Shown piece after piece: positions 47,701 through 64,000 of a stretch of DNA of 64,000 nucleotides. The notes under the pieces are model-generated. The model made no database searches, was not told the DNA's origin, and saw only the letters and a list, made by a program, of their open reading frames with translations. Made by a program: the position numbers and the translations under genes. The stretch comes from Diadema setosum (Eukaryota; Echinodermata; Echinoidea; Diadematoida; Diadematidae): positions 12,133,846-12,197,845 of the forward strand of contig NC_092706.1 in the NCBI RefSeq assembly GCF_964275005.1. Direction: 5' to 3'. Numbering within the stretch: the stretch's first letter is position 1; every line of letters begins with the position of its first letter.

Positions 47701-49440
47701 TATATATATCGACGAGAATAAGCACTAGGTTGATGAAAACTTAGTGTTTTGATATAAGCCATGACAAAAGAAATCATGGGCGTATACATACTCGAACAGG
47801 CTTCGAACTTACGACCTCCTGATATCCAAACAGGCGTCTTATTCACTAGACCACCGAGCTTCCCTCTCGACAGCCTGTGCGGGCTCTAATCCTTATAGCA
47901 TGTAACGGGTGGAAAAGGGCACTTGCGTAATTATTCAAATTTATGAAATTCGAGTTAATTTACTGCAACTGATTGACAAATTGCCTCACATCGACGTAAA
48001 TGAGCACTGAATTGATCAGTGCTTTAGTAGTAGCCATGAAAAAAGAAATCATGGGCGTATATACGTCGATAGTAGGGCAATTATTTTGTCAGTCAGTTCT
48101 AATAAAATCAACTCGACGCAAGATTTTCATGAATTTGAATAATTACAACGTAAATTGGAATCGGTAACATGGGTAACAGTCATTTTCAAGGGTAGTGGCT
48201 GATCATCGCAACCACGCCATTAACACATAAGGGTGTTTTATGCCTAGTGGTAATGTTTGCTCGAAGTTTGCATGGGATCTGCCTGACATGTCAATGGAAA
48301 ACTCCTGGTTGCCTGCTTACATGTCAGATAATGCCAGGAGACAAAAAAAAAATGAATGGCTAGTCACTTCGAACTATTTAAGTGGTTTCTAGTTTAAACG
48401 CGACTCGACACCTTTCAGGTTCGCTCTAGTTCTTAATTCATTTTGATCTGTGGTACTAATTTTCTGTAGGTGCTAGACTTTCAACTTACGGCAGATGAGA
48501 TGAAACGCTTGAATGAGTTGGACAGGAACTTTCGCTACATTGTATTCCCTGCGTAAGTATAAAACGAAATACTTTGTTGTCGTTGTTGTTATTGTTGTTG
48601 TTGCTGCTGCTGGTTACACGCATTATATTATGATATGAATAATATAAATGAATTATAGCGTTCTTCACAACATATGGATATTTTATTCCCCTTTTATTCA
48701 GGTCTAAGTACCACCGGGGCACGAGGGTAGTTGTTTTTCTCGAGACTATATCAGAGTTAGCTTCTCCATTGGACAAAATCTATTAATGCTAAACACGTTT
48801 ACAAGGGACATCATGACAGAATTTTATGTACCACCTTGAATGAGGGGACATGAGCTTGCGAATATTTAGGGCATAAGGACATTTGGGAGGTCCTTTTGCT
48901 TCCCTGCACAAAGCATCCCGTGTTTGACTTCGATTTCATTTCCGTTGATTCATTGAACAACATCGGGAGATCCACCATGTTGATATAACTGATATTTTAG
49001 AATCATTGATGAATGTCAAGTGTATGTGGTTTTCTTTAAACGTAACAAGTTATTATACTGTATTATTCGGACTAAATCGTCAGATTTTATGGCAACTCGC
49101 TCGCTCTCGAGTTTTGTGGAACACTTATGGGCGGAGAAGTAGACGCACCTTAACAAATGAATACGTCCATCACATTCCTTTTTCATGATTTTTTTTCCGA
49201 GATGAACTGACATCTTTTCTCTTCAACACTCTTCAATTACAAGACAATTAATTTTTGTTCAGATCTTTGCTGTAAATGTGGCACGTTCAGTAGTACAAAG
49301 ACTGCCGATGTAAACCTGTAGATGGTACAGCATTCTATCTTTACATGATATAGAACATGCGTAAATTAAATTCTTAACTGCTCTTTTTTCTATTGTTATT
49401 TCTCCACAGCGCCAAGAGCTGCAAGTTTTACCCGTTTTAA
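38054..49440 (+). CDS. AKR1-family aldo-keto reductase, nine exons, frameshift in exon 1
   Basis: This is an NADPH-dependent cytosolic carbonyl reductase of the aldehyde/aldose reductase group, a (beta/alpha)8 barrel. Exons are 38054-38127, 41849-42016, 42554-42670, 43152-43232, 44421-44540, 45654-45760, 47364-47529, 48470-48552 and 49410-49440. All introns are GT-AG and phases agree. The total is 947 nt. One base is missing in exon 1; with it the protein would be 315 residues, the usual family length. The catalytic tetrad is complete: Asp47 and Tyr52 ([11 protein letters not shown]), Lys81 (VTTK/LW) and His114 (YLMHWPF). Cofactor-site blocks GVSNFN, AYSPLGS and [13 protein letters not shown] are present. 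The usual His in QVECHPY is Thr (LQMEITPY). The end, AKSCKFYPF, and the ITPSRI-like block recall AKR1A1/AKR1E more than AKR1B, but the subfamily is not settled. Confidence 0.93.
38701..39005. repeat. 166-bp tandem duplication in AKR intron 1
   Basis: ctgtccactatyatcaccct followed by a C-run, (CA)n and ttttggctaaa recurs at 38701 and 38867. The copies differ at several sites. Confidence 0.8.
39735..39858. mobile_element. 124-bp Mutator-like MITE with 9-bp target duplication
   Basis: TAGCCTTTTGTCAAGGCCCT and AGGGCCTTGACAAATGGCTA end the element, the same ends as 29440-30356. CCCTTGGCC is repeated exactly on both sides (39726-39734, 39859-39867). It lies in AKR intron 1. Confidence 0.8.
40449..41480. 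mobile_element. 1032-bp non-autonomous DNA transposon with 36-bp terminal repeats
   Basis: The ends GGTTTTCCCGCCCAATTTCA and TGAAATTGGGCGGGAAAACC extend to 36 paired bases with one mismatch. It stands inside (AAT)n sequence, so a target duplication cannot be read. Inside are many gaatttgaa/attcaaatt palindromes and no long frame. It lies in AKR intron 1. Confidence 0.75.
41481..41559. repeat. (AAT)n microsatellite in AKR intron 1
   Basis: aat units directly follow the 40449-41480 transposon. Confidence 0.95.
41727..41785. repeat. (ATC)n microsatellite before AKR exon 2
   Basis: atc/att units end about 65 bp before the exon 2 acceptor and may serve as part of its pyrimidine-rich upstream region. 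Confidence 0.9.
41849..42016 (+). CDS. AKR exon 2 (catalytic Asp, Tyr, Lys)
   Basis: Acceptor ataatgcag and donor gtgtgt bound 56 codons containing [20 protein letters not shown] and ending DIFVTTK. It carries three of the four catalytic residues. The exon is bracketed by (ATC)n about 65 bp upstream and (GAA)n about 100 bp downstream. Confidence 0.94.
42080..42156. repeat. (GGA)/(GAA)n repeat after AKR exon 2
   Basis: gga then gaa units begin about 65 bp past the exon 2 donor. Confidence 0.95.
42554..42670 (+). CDS. AKR exon 3 (catalytic His)
   Basis: Acceptor aacacag and donor gtacga bound 39 codons starting LWSVDAH and ending [16 protein letters not shown]. The LMHWP histidine (His114) completes the tetrad. 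Phase is 0/0. Confidence 0.95.
43152..43232 (+). CDS. AKR exon 4 (loop before helix 4)
   Basis: Acceptor gcctacag and donor gtaaga bound 27 codons, [15 protein letters not shown] then [12 protein letters not shown]. It matches the variable loop that ends with the conserved TWK of AKR1 enzymes. Confidence 0.9.
43517..43616. other. Assembly gap of exactly 100 N in AKR intron 4
   Basis: One hundred Ns mark a gap of unstated size. The same 22 bases (catcacaacaaaaattaaaa plus at) stand on both sides, at 43494-43515 and 43617-43638. The flanks may be an unmerged overlap or a collapsed tandem repeat. Confidence 0.97.
44421..44540 (+). CDS. AKR exon 5 (GVSNFN)
   Basis: Acceptor acccgtcag and donor gtgggt bound 40 codons from AMETLVDKG to KVCNLQ. 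Ser and Asn of GVSNFN bind the nicotinamide. The exon end and donor form the start of a 131-bp sequence repeated twice downstream. Confidence 0.94.
44538..44799. repeat. 131-bp tandem repeat that copies the AKR exon 5 donor (copies 1-2)
   Basis: The unit begins at the exon 5 junction (ttcag/gtgggtgtattatcccc) and recurs at 44669 with the donor. A third copy is at 45001-45126 after a foldback element. Copies 1 and 2 are nearly identical. Confidence 0.85.
44803..45000. mobile_element. 198-bp foldback MITE with CAG duplication
   Basis: GGTCCCGTTGGCGTTGCATA pairs with the right end (ttttatgcaacgggccc). Inner arms caggttgggatttgcccaac and ccggttg...caaccgg fold too. CAG stands on both sides (44800-44802, 45001-45003). 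It split repeat copies 2 and 3. Confidence 0.7.
45001..45126. repeat. Third copy of the 131-bp donor-bearing repeat
   Basis: It starts caggtgggtgtactatcccc and runs to cacaccagaaaaatgaa, with more differences than copies 1 and 2, including a small insertion at gcagcatgcaggg. It keeps the GT donor. Confidence 0.8.
45183..45440 (+). mobile_element. tRNA-derived SINE in AKR intron 5
   Basis: A box-A-like gcggtgtagcggataaatat and a box B gggggttcaaatcttc stand at tRNA spacing, followed by an unrelated body (tttgcccataatgtccctct ... ctgcacggggtaataataat). It is a retroposed pol III transcript type. Confidence 0.6.
45561..45634. mobile_element. piggyBac-like MITE in AKR intron 5, next to exon 6
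   Basis: TTAA-CCCATTCCCTACG at the left and CGTAATGGATTGGG-TTAA at the right form imperfect inverted repeats with TTAA on both sides. The right TTAA ends 16 bp before exon 6, so the insertion sits at its polypyrimidine tract. Confidence 0.55.
45654..45760 (+). CDS. AKR exon 6 (AYSPLGS)
   Basis: Acceptor tcccaacag and donor gtaagtatg bound 35 codons plus two bases. The exon starts [12 protein letters not shown] and ends [21 protein letters not shown] contributes to the NADPH pyrophosphate site. The QVECHP histidine is replaced by threonine. Confidence 0.93.
47364..47529 (+). CDS. AKR exon 7 ([15 protein letters not shown] 2'-phosphate site)
   Basis: Acceptor atcttcccag and donor gtaact bound one base plus 55 codons. 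It codes [18 protein letters not shown] and then [18 protein letters not shown]. The Lys/Ser/Arg set of this block grips the adenosine 2'-phosphate in AKR1 enzymes. Confidence 0.94.
47684..47986 (-). mobile_element. tRNA-bearing palindromic element (family C, copy 2)
   Basis: On the minus strand, a head with tggtctagtgaataagacgc and B-box-like gttcgaagcc is followed by the family body and end. The hairpin segment ttatagcatgtaacgggt...gcgtaattattcaaattta is half kept. It lies in AKR intron 7. Confidence 0.55.
47971..48152. mobile_element. Headless family C palindrome, part of one arm deleted
   Basis: The left arm (gattgacaaattgcctcaca ... aaaatcatgggcgta type) faces a shortened right arm ending ttcatgaatttgaataatta. 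No tRNA head lies between the arms. It adjoins copy 2. Confidence 0.55.
48470..48552 (+). CDS. AKR exon 8
   Basis: Acceptor ttttctgtag and donor gtaagt bound 27 codons plus two bases, [18 protein letters not shown] then [10 protein letters not shown]. It matches the family segment FDFxLTxxEMxxLxxLNRNxR near the C-terminus. Confidence 0.93.
49410..49440 (+). CDS. AKR exon 9 (C-terminus and stop)
   Basis: Acceptor tctccacag is followed by AKSCKFYPF and TAA. The short YPF end is usual for AKR1 enzymes. The 3' untranslated region follows. Confidence 0.88.
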
Positions 49441-49645
49441 GTGTGCATGTGTAGGAAGTGCATCGAATACTCGCCATCATCTGCGAAGATTGTTTATTGG
49501 CAGCCGATTTTTACTCGGCGGGAGCTGAAGTCGATGTGCATGCATCTTCAACGGCGACGTGCAAACTAATTGATTCTCTTATCACGTTTGTTTTTGTCTG
49601 AAATATATTCGATTGAACAAAATAAATTCATTATATGGCCAAGGT
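49441..49645 (+). promoter_or_regulatory. AKR 3' UTR with polyadenylation signal
   Basis: A canonical AATAAA lies at 49621-49626, 181 bp after the stop codon, on the coding strand. Cleavage would be expected 10-30 bases later. No other gene signal is seen before it. Confidence 0.65.
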
Positions 49646-49884
49646 CACCAAAGGAAAAGAATTATGTAAAATTGTTAATGTTTAATGCATCAAGTCTACA
49701 ATAGCTTGTTAATATTGCCTATATAGGTGGACAGTTTGTCCTAAATTCAATTTCTGTGGGTGTACGATTGTATACATTCATTCTATGAAATTTGCAAGTT
49801 TTATAAACCGTTAACTATAAACTCTTTTTTATTTTGCTAGAATGAGGTGTCAGAAGATAATAATACTACATAGGATTGTAAGTA

Positions 49885-49885
<1 letters not shown>

Positions 49886-49920
<35 letters not shown>
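49886..49920. repeat. (CT)n microsatellite
   Basis: A pure ct run between AKR and SLC5. Confidence 0.9.
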
Positions 49921-49924
<4 letters not shown>

Positions 49925-51457
49925 CTCTCTTTTTTGTCTTGTTTCATCATCGCCCGGCTTTTAAGCAAAGTCTCCAATCGTTTGTGTGAACGTGAAAATA
50001 AATACTTCGGTAGCTTATGTGAATGAATTTTCAAAGTCGATGTGACAGGACAACAAGTTAAAACCAAGATAAAACAGGCAAATGAAAGCACAAAGGAAGA
50101 AGACAAATTGAAGAATATTTGTCATCTCATCACTTTTTATCTACGTTGTAGTATGGATTCTTAAATGTATCCTCGCTCAATTCTTGTTCGTATGTCCTTC
50201 GCGACATGTTAGTGTAACCCCCATACACCGAGAGTGATGTACAAGGCAATTTGTATAACTCCCATCATGCACCGCTTGCCCACCACATGCCGGAGGCTTG
50301 CCGCAGTGCAGTTTTTGTCCAACAGCCGTAGCATGTATCTGAGACCTATTTCAGCTTTGGAAAAGCCTGTAAAAGGGCACACAATACATGATTTCTTCAT
50401 GTCTTTCCTATCTAATCCAGGCCACAAATATTAATTTATTCAAACTGAAATCCGATGCCAGAGGATTGGTGCCGAGTATGAAATGTGACTGATAATTTGA
50501 AAAGCATTTGCAATTAGACAAGATTTATGTGGTACGGTGTACAATACAACATTTGAATATCGCCAAAGTTTGTTAGCGTCAAGTTCTCTTTTGTTTCCAT
50601 GCCATAGATCAACTTGTTGTAGGTCATTGTGAGGGGGTAGACTTTTAACAATTTCAAAGAAATTTTAAACCAATAATCCACATCGTGTCCTGTGGCTACC
50701 GAGTGACATATGTACCGTTCCTGGAGGAGTATGTGCACATACTGGAGCCTAAACTTGCCAGTACATGGACTTGCGATTGGATAGAATACAAGAAGATGAA
50801 CTGTAGATCTTATGCTTTCGGGTAAACTTGTTCATGTTTGCTGTAGGAACAAGACTGCTGTCTTGTCCTTATACATGTCACACGGTTATAGGCATTTTCG
50901 ATACAACTGTAGTTTAGTGAAGAGAAGTGTACTTATTGTCTTCTCATTGAAGATTGTGAAATTTCTTAAAATGAATCAGATGTTAAAGAAATATATTAAA
51001 GATATAATTTTTTATATCCTTCTATTTGTATGAAGTAGTTGAATGCGCGTAAGTGATACAAGCAATAATATTATTAAATCAGCTTGTACCATATTCATGT
51101 GACATCCGTTATGCGTTGTCGTGTATTCTAGCTGTGTGTGTGGTCTCAAATCCAAAACCGATAACACCCATAAGACTCTGAAAGGTCCATGTACATTATA
51201 TAGTTTTGGCACAGAAACTTCATCATGGCTCTGTGAAAGATAGTGAAAGATGAAAGATGAAAGATATGATGGTTCAACTCTCCCTCCCTTTCTTTCCCTC
51301 TCTTTCTCTTTCTCTCTCTCCATACGTACGTGTAATCAAACAGTCGAACCTGCCTTAGCAGCCACCTATTTTGCTTCCTTCGGGTAGACAGGTTTGATTG
51401 CTTGCATGTACATGTATATACAGTTCACTGTGTACATATACACACAATCCAAAAAAT

Positions 51458-51461
51458 GATA

Positions 51462-51518
<57 letters not shown>

Positions 51519-51534
51519 TATATATAAGCACTTT
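51458..51534. repeat. (AT)n microsatellite
   Basis: Near-pure at run; a second, interrupted one is at 51729-51822. Confidence 0.9.
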
Positions 51535-51726
51535 ATATTACATATATATACAAAATGGTGATTATTATTATTGTCATTTTTTTTTCTTTTATTTACGAGA
51601 CTCCTTTGCTTAGTTTGACCAGGTTTGACACAACTATTCTGACCTACAATGCATGGACTTCCAGGGTGATGACTGTAACGTTGTTACTCGTATTTTCATA
51701 TACAGTAACAAGTGAAAATAATCCTG

Positions 51727-51728
<2 letters not shown>

Positions 51729-51792
<64 letters not shown>

Positions 51793-51822
51793 ATATATAT
51801 ATATCTATATATATATATAAAC
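51729..51822. repeat. Interrupted (AT)n microsatellite
   Basis: at units broken by ac and atct pieces. Confidence 0.9.
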
Positions 51823-52329
51823 AAATGAATTAAAAAAAGGCATCCTGATTTTACTTCAAAGTGTAAGACTAGTATTAACGGAACTATGCGATGAGCAGCG
51901 ATATTCCTAGCGTTAATCTCATTTACTGAAATCACGCAGCAGCATAATCTGAACATTGTAAATCGATTTTGCTTACACACGCCACACCGCATTGATGCAC
52001 AACACAGGGTTGTTTTTAGAAAAGATGAATCGACATGTTTTATTGCCAAAAGCCTCAGCTAAAGCACAAGCATACAAGTGCTCAAAAGACAGATAAAGAG
52101 CAATGCTATGCACGTATAACATCTACGCATAAAAAAAAAAAAACACGTGATAAGACGTTCCATGCAGCTTGTGCAGCTCTTTGAGAATAATCGCAGCTGC
52201 CAAATTTGACGCGTACAACATTGATATTCAAATGATATAGGAAGACATGAAGCGAGATTGCCGTGCCATATTAGAAAAAAAAATTACATCATTCTTATTA
52301 CAGCCATTGTTATTGTCATATCATTGTTA

Positions 52330-52570
52330 TTATCATCATCATCATCATCACCACAATTTCTTTAAATTATTGATATAATGACGCTGATAATAGTAATAAT
52401 GATAATAATAATTATAATATTGATAATAATAATAATAATTATAATAATAATTATTATCATTATTATTATTATTGTTATTATTGTTATTATTATTACTTAT
52501 TACTATAATAATTATCATCATCATCATCATTATCATTATTATTATCATTATCATTATTATCATCATTACT
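52330..52570. repeat. Mixed ATC/AAT/ATT repeat tract
   Basis: About 240 bp of imperfect trinucleotides changes strand bias midway and so can fold back on itself. Confidence 0.85.
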
Positions 52571-53732
52571 ATTGCATAGCCTTCGAAAAGAATCACTGTG
52601 TGTGTGGGTAAATAAACTCCTCAAGTATTTTGTTACTAGAAATGCAGATGATTTGAAAAAAAAAAATTAATGCAAACAATCAGCTTAAGAATGGCCGAGT
52701 GCCGATAGCAAAACTTCATATTCACATTAGCGTAAAATGGCCTCGAACAACATCTCCCTCATACGAATGTCGCATGGCTCTATTTGATGTGCTTTTCTAC
52801 ATAAAATGGAAAGACGCGTCGCCATGTACAGATAGAATTCAGCGAACAATATGAAATCTACTTCAGTTTTAAAAAAAAAATCAAAACAGGTCTAAAAGTA
52901 GAAGAAACAAGCCTAGAAAATCATGTTGATTGTCATTATAGCTCTGGCTGATGTAATAATCACACATCTTGAGTTTGTAATTATCATATACACCGAGAAT
53001 GTACACGAGAATAAAAAAAAAAAAATCGAGAGAATATCTTCTCCGATTTCAAAAGAGACAAGAAATTCGAAAGATTAGCCCATTTCATTTAATGCGAGAA
53101 GGGAACATTAAGTCTCGAATTCTGGGAAGGAAATTTACAAAATGGGATTCTCACGACACGTTAAAACATTACAAAATGGAAACGAAAATGAAGAAGGAAA
53201 ATATTGCTCCCGTGCATGCGTTGATTACTAAGGTCAATAACTATACATAAATAATTGACGAGGAAAATAAACAACATATAGAGCTTTAAAAGTGACTGTA
53301 AAATGCATGATTGGAAACGATTTCATGTACATTTTGTGATTTAAAATCATACTTCTATTACTCTTTGAGTCAGTTTTCAATCACTAAACATCACACACAA
53401 AATAGACTATGAAGACGCAAAGGTGGGAGTACTCGTATATTGAGAAATTTTACACAAATATATAAAATACACTTCTGACACACGAAATCATAACATTTTG
53501 AAATCAATTAGACACAAAGGTAGAAATTATAGCACATGTGAGTATACTCGCAGAATTATAATGTGACAAAATAATTCGAAAGTGAGATAAGAATGACTCA
53601 TAAATTTTCATACAAAACATATAGATCACAGTGAACTTTGGAAAAGCAGCACTTCCAGTATGATTGCAATAGAAGAATCAGACTCCGAGTTCACAGTTCG
53701 AAAAGGAAATGATAATATATTGCAGTTTTCCT

Positions 53733-53738
53733 TTTATT
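53733..53738 (-). promoter_or_regulatory. Possible SLC5 polyadenylation signal
   Basis: AATAAA on the minus strand lies 569 bp past the SLC5 stop codon. A variant ATTAAA lies closer, at 53863-53868. Either could end the transcript; the choice cannot be made from sequence alone. Confidence 0.3.
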
Positions 53739-54306
53739 CTCTAAAATTTTAGATACTTAACAAGACGCGCTGTTGATACTAAAACCAGAGCGACTAATCG
53801 TTGAGACTATCCGATTGTATAGGTTTGTGCGTAGACTCTGTGGAAGTTTGAACCCGCATGAACTTTAATAATCACAATGTATATACAAGATAAAACTTGA
53901 AGCGCCAGTTTGAGAGTTTTCAGATAAGATGACGTGGACAATTTCTTACAACAGATATTACTTCATGTAAACTACATGCGTACACACTCATCAAAAGTAT
54001 AGTCACATATAGAAGAAAATATAATGAGAAAAGATACTATTTCTTTCATATACGCCTGATTAGGTAAAACCTCTTCATATGCATATACACAACAAATTAT
54101 TGTAGCCACAAAAAAAAAAAAAATAGAAACACACTTCTTGAAAATAATCAGCCAAAAGCATTGATTGTGCAAAAACGCCAGTAATCACGAATGCTGCTTA
54201 TCATTCTGCTCATGAAAAATGAAGCAAAGTATCAACATACATGCACTGATATCGAATGTCACCTTCTGTCTTGTGCCTTACTTGGCGCACCGACTCGACC
54301 ACCCCA

Positions 54307-62990
<8,684 letters not shown>

Positions 62991-63177
62991 CTGAAATATG
63001 AAGGAGAAACAACAGCAAACGAAATTGTTACTATTGTATGATACTATTTATTGTATGTTATGTTAAGTAGATAAAGGAAACCGTATAATGTAAAAGGCAA
63101 AGGCTACAGAAATAAGTTAACAAAATGATGGCTAATCTCATCACATAGACCGCGCCTACAACAATAATTCTCAAAAT

Positions 63178-63440
63178 GGAGATGTGGGGGCTAACTTGGT
63201 ACTTCGACAGGGGGTCCCGAGTTCGAATCCCGCCAAGTGCCTACTCCCCTTTTCACCCAAAATGCCCCTCTCAGCCCGGGTGCATAATTGGGTACTTTGC
63301 ACAGATAGTTTAGCATTGATGGTAAGGCCCTCTCAGCAGTGGCAGTTTCTTCAACAAGCTATATCCTGGATAAAACGAGACCATGATATCATGATGATCA
63401 ATGATGGTGAAAATGCTAAAAAAAAATACAAAAATTGACA
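63178..63440 (+). mobile_element. tRNA-derived SINE near the right end
   Basis: Box B gagttcgaatcccgc stands at 63221-63235 after a tRNA-like lead. The body runs through aaaatgcccctctcagcccg to atgatggtgaaaatgctaaa and an A-rich end. It is related in style, not in sequence, to the 45183 SINE. Confidence 0.6.
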
Positions 63441-63670
63441 GCGAAAATGTTTCATCTAGTGAGCGATGCATTACTCTTTCTAATGCACTGAGGAACGTGA
63501 CAGGAAGTTGTGTGGGTATATGGGGGGGGGGGGGGGGAGGGGACGGGAAAGGGGGTGGGAAAAAGGGGAGGGGCGAAGGGGAAATATGTAATTGCGGATA
63601 CTTGTAATACGATGGGTTTGCTCACGAACATGATTTTTGTATTCGCTGTCAGCCAGTCATTGGCATGCAG

Positions 63671-63709
63671 CATTTTTTTTTTTTTTTTTTTTTGGGGGGG
63701 GGGGGGGGG
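63671..63709. repeat. Poly-T/poly-G junction
   Basis: About 21 T are followed directly by about 18 G. It is one of several such junctions; the longest other one is 55297-55336. Confidence 0.9.
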
Positions 63710-64000
63710 CACAACTGTCAGAGCACCCAGAAGGATGTTCAGAATGTCTTCTTTGTTTGGCCGAAATATTCATCTCATTTATCCATTTTTTCTGTTTTTG
63801 ATGGTGCGGAGAAAATAGACTTGTTCAACTGATTTGGTCTTGATGCTTCGCAGATGGGGGTAACACTTATGTTTCCTCAAGCTCTGATGAAGCCGCCCAA
63901 GAAAAAAGAAAAAAAAAGACGGTGATTACTCTTCTGTTAAGGGAGCAAATTACATGTCATCTCTTGCATTTGACCAATGCGATTAGAATTCGGATCAGAA

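Larger units (their letters stand above)
49646..53730. other. Convergent AKR/SLC5 intergenic region
   Basis: Apart from CT, AT and mixed trinucleotide tracts, no gene, SINE or terminal repeat was recognised. Open frames here match nothing known. Confidence 0.5.

Noticed and set aside
63838..63960. Upstream SLC5 exon at the window's right edge
   Set aside because: No minus-strand frame there resembles the helices expected before GLAAVIYTD, and splice sites are absent.

Overview
The window is animal nuclear DNA. Three split, intron-rich protein genes with GT-AG introns sit in AT-rich sequence crowded with microsatellites, foldback elements, tRNA-derived repeats and Helitron-like repeats. There is no operon structure, CRISPR array or phage. 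The gene set (a sialate O-acetyltransferase, an aldo-keto reductase and an SGLT/SMIT-type symporter) and the repeat types suggest a marine invertebrate deuterostome, most likely an echinoderm. The organism is inference.

Layout. (1) 349-34560, minus strand: the 5' two fifths of a CASD1 gene. Ten exons join in phase into 302 residues: cytosolic N-terminus, first membrane helix and the lumenal SGNH/GDSL catalytic domain with Ser108, Asp278 and His281. The membrane acyltransferase half lies left of the window. Introns 1 (6.9 kb) and 2 (15.2 kb) hold most of the mobile elements. (2) 34561-38053: a divergent intergenic region with a long GAA/TTC repeat about 270 bp upstream of the CASD1 start codon. 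(3) 38054-49440, plus strand: a complete nine-exon AKR1-family reductase of 315 residues with an intact Asp47-Tyr52-Lys81-His114 tetrad. Exon 1 lacks one base, which breaks the reading frame. One intron holds a 100-N assembly gap. (4) 54307-62990, minus strand: the last nine exons (about 470 residues) of an SLC5 Na+/solute symporter, most like the myo-inositol carriers SMIT2/SMIT1. Its first exons lie right of the window.

How they might work together. CASD1 acts in the Golgi and is divergently placed from AKR. The reductase and the symporter are convergent, tail to tail. Aldo-keto reductases make or use polyols and glucuronate, and SMIT carriers import inositol, so a shared osmolyte role is possible but only a hypothesis.

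The hunt gave no unknown protein system. It did give unusual DNA structures: a 652-bp near-palindrome; a Mutator-like family with perfect 9-bp target duplications at two loci; Helitron-like elements with matching ends but different internal motif arrays (nuclear-receptor DR1 or RFX X-box sequences); a tRNA-bearing palindromic element flanked by a roughly 130-bp direct duplication that copies a splice acceptor; a tandem triplication of a splice donor later hit by a foldback element; and many poly-T/poly-G junctions in one strand relationship.
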